A stretch of 14,021 nt of DNA from an uncultured Clostridia bacterium (GTDB lineage Bacteria > Bacillota > Clostridia > Christensenellales > Aristaeellaceae), in contig CAMJXZ010000046.1 of NCBI GenBank assembly GCA_946409855.1, positions 1 through 14,021 on the forward strand, given 5' to 3'. The stretch's first letter is position 1, and every line of letters starts with the position of its first letter. Made by a program: the position numbers and the translations under genes. Positions 13,016-14,021 of the stretch are shown here, piece after piece. The notes beneath the pieces are model-generated. The model was not told where the DNA came from. It saw only the letters and a program-made list of their open reading frames with translations, and ran no database searches.

Positions 13016-14021
13016 TTATTTCTTCTGGATCATCTTTTTGATCGTGAAGATGCCCAGCGCGAGGGAGAACACGATGCCTCCGGCGGCCACCAGCGGCATC
13101 CCGTCGGGCGTCTTGGGTTCGATATTCGCCAGGGCCAGGATGCAGGAGCCGAAGAAGAGCACGCAGGAGAACATGGCCAGCACGACATTGGTAACGGTTC
13201 TTTCCGCCCGGTTGGCCAGTTCCTCGTAGCCGGTCAGCTCCATGTTCATCTTCATCCGGCCTTTGACCATATTGTTGAGCGCGTCGGACGCCAGGATCGG
13301 GAGCTTGGCCGTCTTCTTGCCGATCTCCAGCGCTTCCTTGCCGGTGGACATCAGCTTCTGGCCGATGTCGAAGCTCTTCCTGGCCCGGTCCATGAGCTTC
13401 CCGGAGATCAGTTCAAACAGGTTGAGCTCCGGGCAGAGCTGCTCGATCACGCCCTCGATGGTGGTGATGGAGCGCACCAGCATGGTGTATTTGCCGGGCA
13501 GGGCGATGTGGTGCCTGGTGGCCAGGTCGACGACTTCCTCCAGCAGCACGGACAGGTCCAGGTCGCTGATGCTCGTCACGTTCATGTACTTGCCGAGCAT
13601 CACGTCCAGGTCTTCCATCAGCTTGTTGCGGTCGGTCCTGGGGGACGCCGCGCCCATGGACATGACGGAGCTGACCAGCGTTTCCAGGTCCCCGTCCAGC
13701 AGGGAGAGGATCAGACTCTGAAGGATGTTGACGTCCGCGTCGGTGATGCGGCCGATCATGCCGAAATCGATCCAGTAGGGCAGCCCGTGGGAGACCATGA
13801 TGTTGCCCTGGTGCGGGTCGGCGTGGAAGGTGCCCACGTCCAGCACCTGGTGCAGATAGTTTTCGACGATCGTCCTGCCCAGTTCCTCAAAGTCGCAGCC
13901 CTGCTCCTTGAGCTTCTCCTTTTTGCCGATGGAGCAGCCGTCCACGTAGGTCATGGTGAATATCCGCTCGGTGGTCAGCTCGTCAAAGACCGTCGGGCAG
14001 GTGATCTTCGTTTCATCCTCG
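13016..14021 (-). CDS. UbiB/ABC1/AarF kinase-like protein, 5' part outside the window
   Basis: The visible ~334 residues are the C-terminal part of an atypical kinase of the UbiB family. The frame stays open to the right edge and continues upstream of the first internal ATG (reading VFDELTTERIFTMTYVDG), so the gene is cut by the window. Catalytic-loop motif HADPHQGNI and metal-binding DFG in WIDFGMIGRI are intact. The diagnostic KxGQ and Ala-rich loop would lie further upstream. The C-terminus has two hydrophobic segments (LAMFSCVLFFGSCILALA and LVAAGGIVFSLALGIFTI) with a basic tail, giving the usual membrane anchor. UbiB proteins support isoprenoid-lipid or quinone metabolism through ATPase activity; the role in an anaerobe lacking ubiquinone is unclear. 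A terminator follows the stop. Confidence 0.9.
   Translation of the reverse strand, partial: EDETKITCPTVFDELTTERIFTMTYVDGCSIGKKEKLKEQGCDFEELGRTIVENYLHQVLDVGTFHADPHQGNIMVSHGLPYWIDFGMIGRITDADVNILQSLILSLLDGDLETLVSSVMSMGAASPRTDRNKLMEDLDVMLGKYMNVTSISDLDLSVLLEEVVDLATRHHIALPGKYTMLVRSITTIEGVIEQLCPELNLFELISGKLMDRARKSFDIGQKLMSTGKEALEIGKKTAKLPILASDALNNMVKGRMKMNMELTGYEELANRAERTVTNVVLAMFSCVLFFGSCILALANIEPKTPDGMPLVAAGGIVFSLALGIFTIKKMIQKK

Overview
The window looks like a chromosomal segment of a moderately GC-rich anaerobic member of the Clostridia (Bacillota). This is inferred from strong AGGAGG-type ribosome binding sites, sigma-A promoters of TTGACA/TATAAT type in short AT-rich gaps, frequent GTG and TTG starts, and Bacillota-type gene families (STAS anti-sigma antagonist, LmrCD-like heterodimeric ABC exporter, small ppGpp-hydrolase-like protein, XRE-S24 repressor). 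I cannot assign a genus. I see no rRNA, tRNA, CRISPR array, transposase or phage structural gene.

Layout. (a) 1-327: no gene. It holds three copies of a structured repeat in which the hairpin arms differ in sequence but stay complementary. (b) 328-1882, minus strand: a secreted beta-lactamase-fold serine hydrolase, and an overlapping downstream gene for an unrecognised ~95-residue protein whose 3' end contains a very GC-rich perfect hairpin. (c) 1990-4435, plus strand: an operon of a MYG1-family DHH-type hydrolase, an XRE-S24 (LexA-like) repressor and a small HD-domain (p)ppGpp-hydrolase-like protein. It has a near-consensus promoter overlapped by a perfect inverted repeat, and ends at a strong, probably bidirectional terminator. 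(d) 8087-4502, minus strand: a promoter with a ~150-nt leader, then a secreted thioredoxin-fold protein that has lost both active-site cysteines, an esterase-like alpha/beta hydrolase, and a ZnuA/TroA-type metal-binding protein without its own permease or ATPase. (e) 11835-8264, minus strand: two overlapping half-transporter genes forming a heterodimeric ABC exporter with one degenerate and one canonical ATP site. (f) 11836-11913: a divergent control region with a perfect 24-bp tandem duplication. (g) 11914-12919, plus strand: a STAS-domain anti-sigma antagonist and a partner protein that resembles a degenerate GHKL/anti-sigma protein. (h) 13016-14021, minus strand: the 3' part of a UbiB/ABC1 kinase-like gene running off the right edge.

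How the parts may work together (inference). Region c may be a self-regulated stress or nucleotide-metabolism operon, with the S24 repressor acting on the inverted repeat over the -10. In region f, the tandem repeat lies between the ABC-exporter and STAS promoters and could regulate either or both. Region d is an envelope or exported-protein operon of unclear purpose. The least explained features are the covarying repeat array at the left edge, the cysteine-less thioredoxin-fold protein, and the STAS partner without recognisable ATP-binding motifs.
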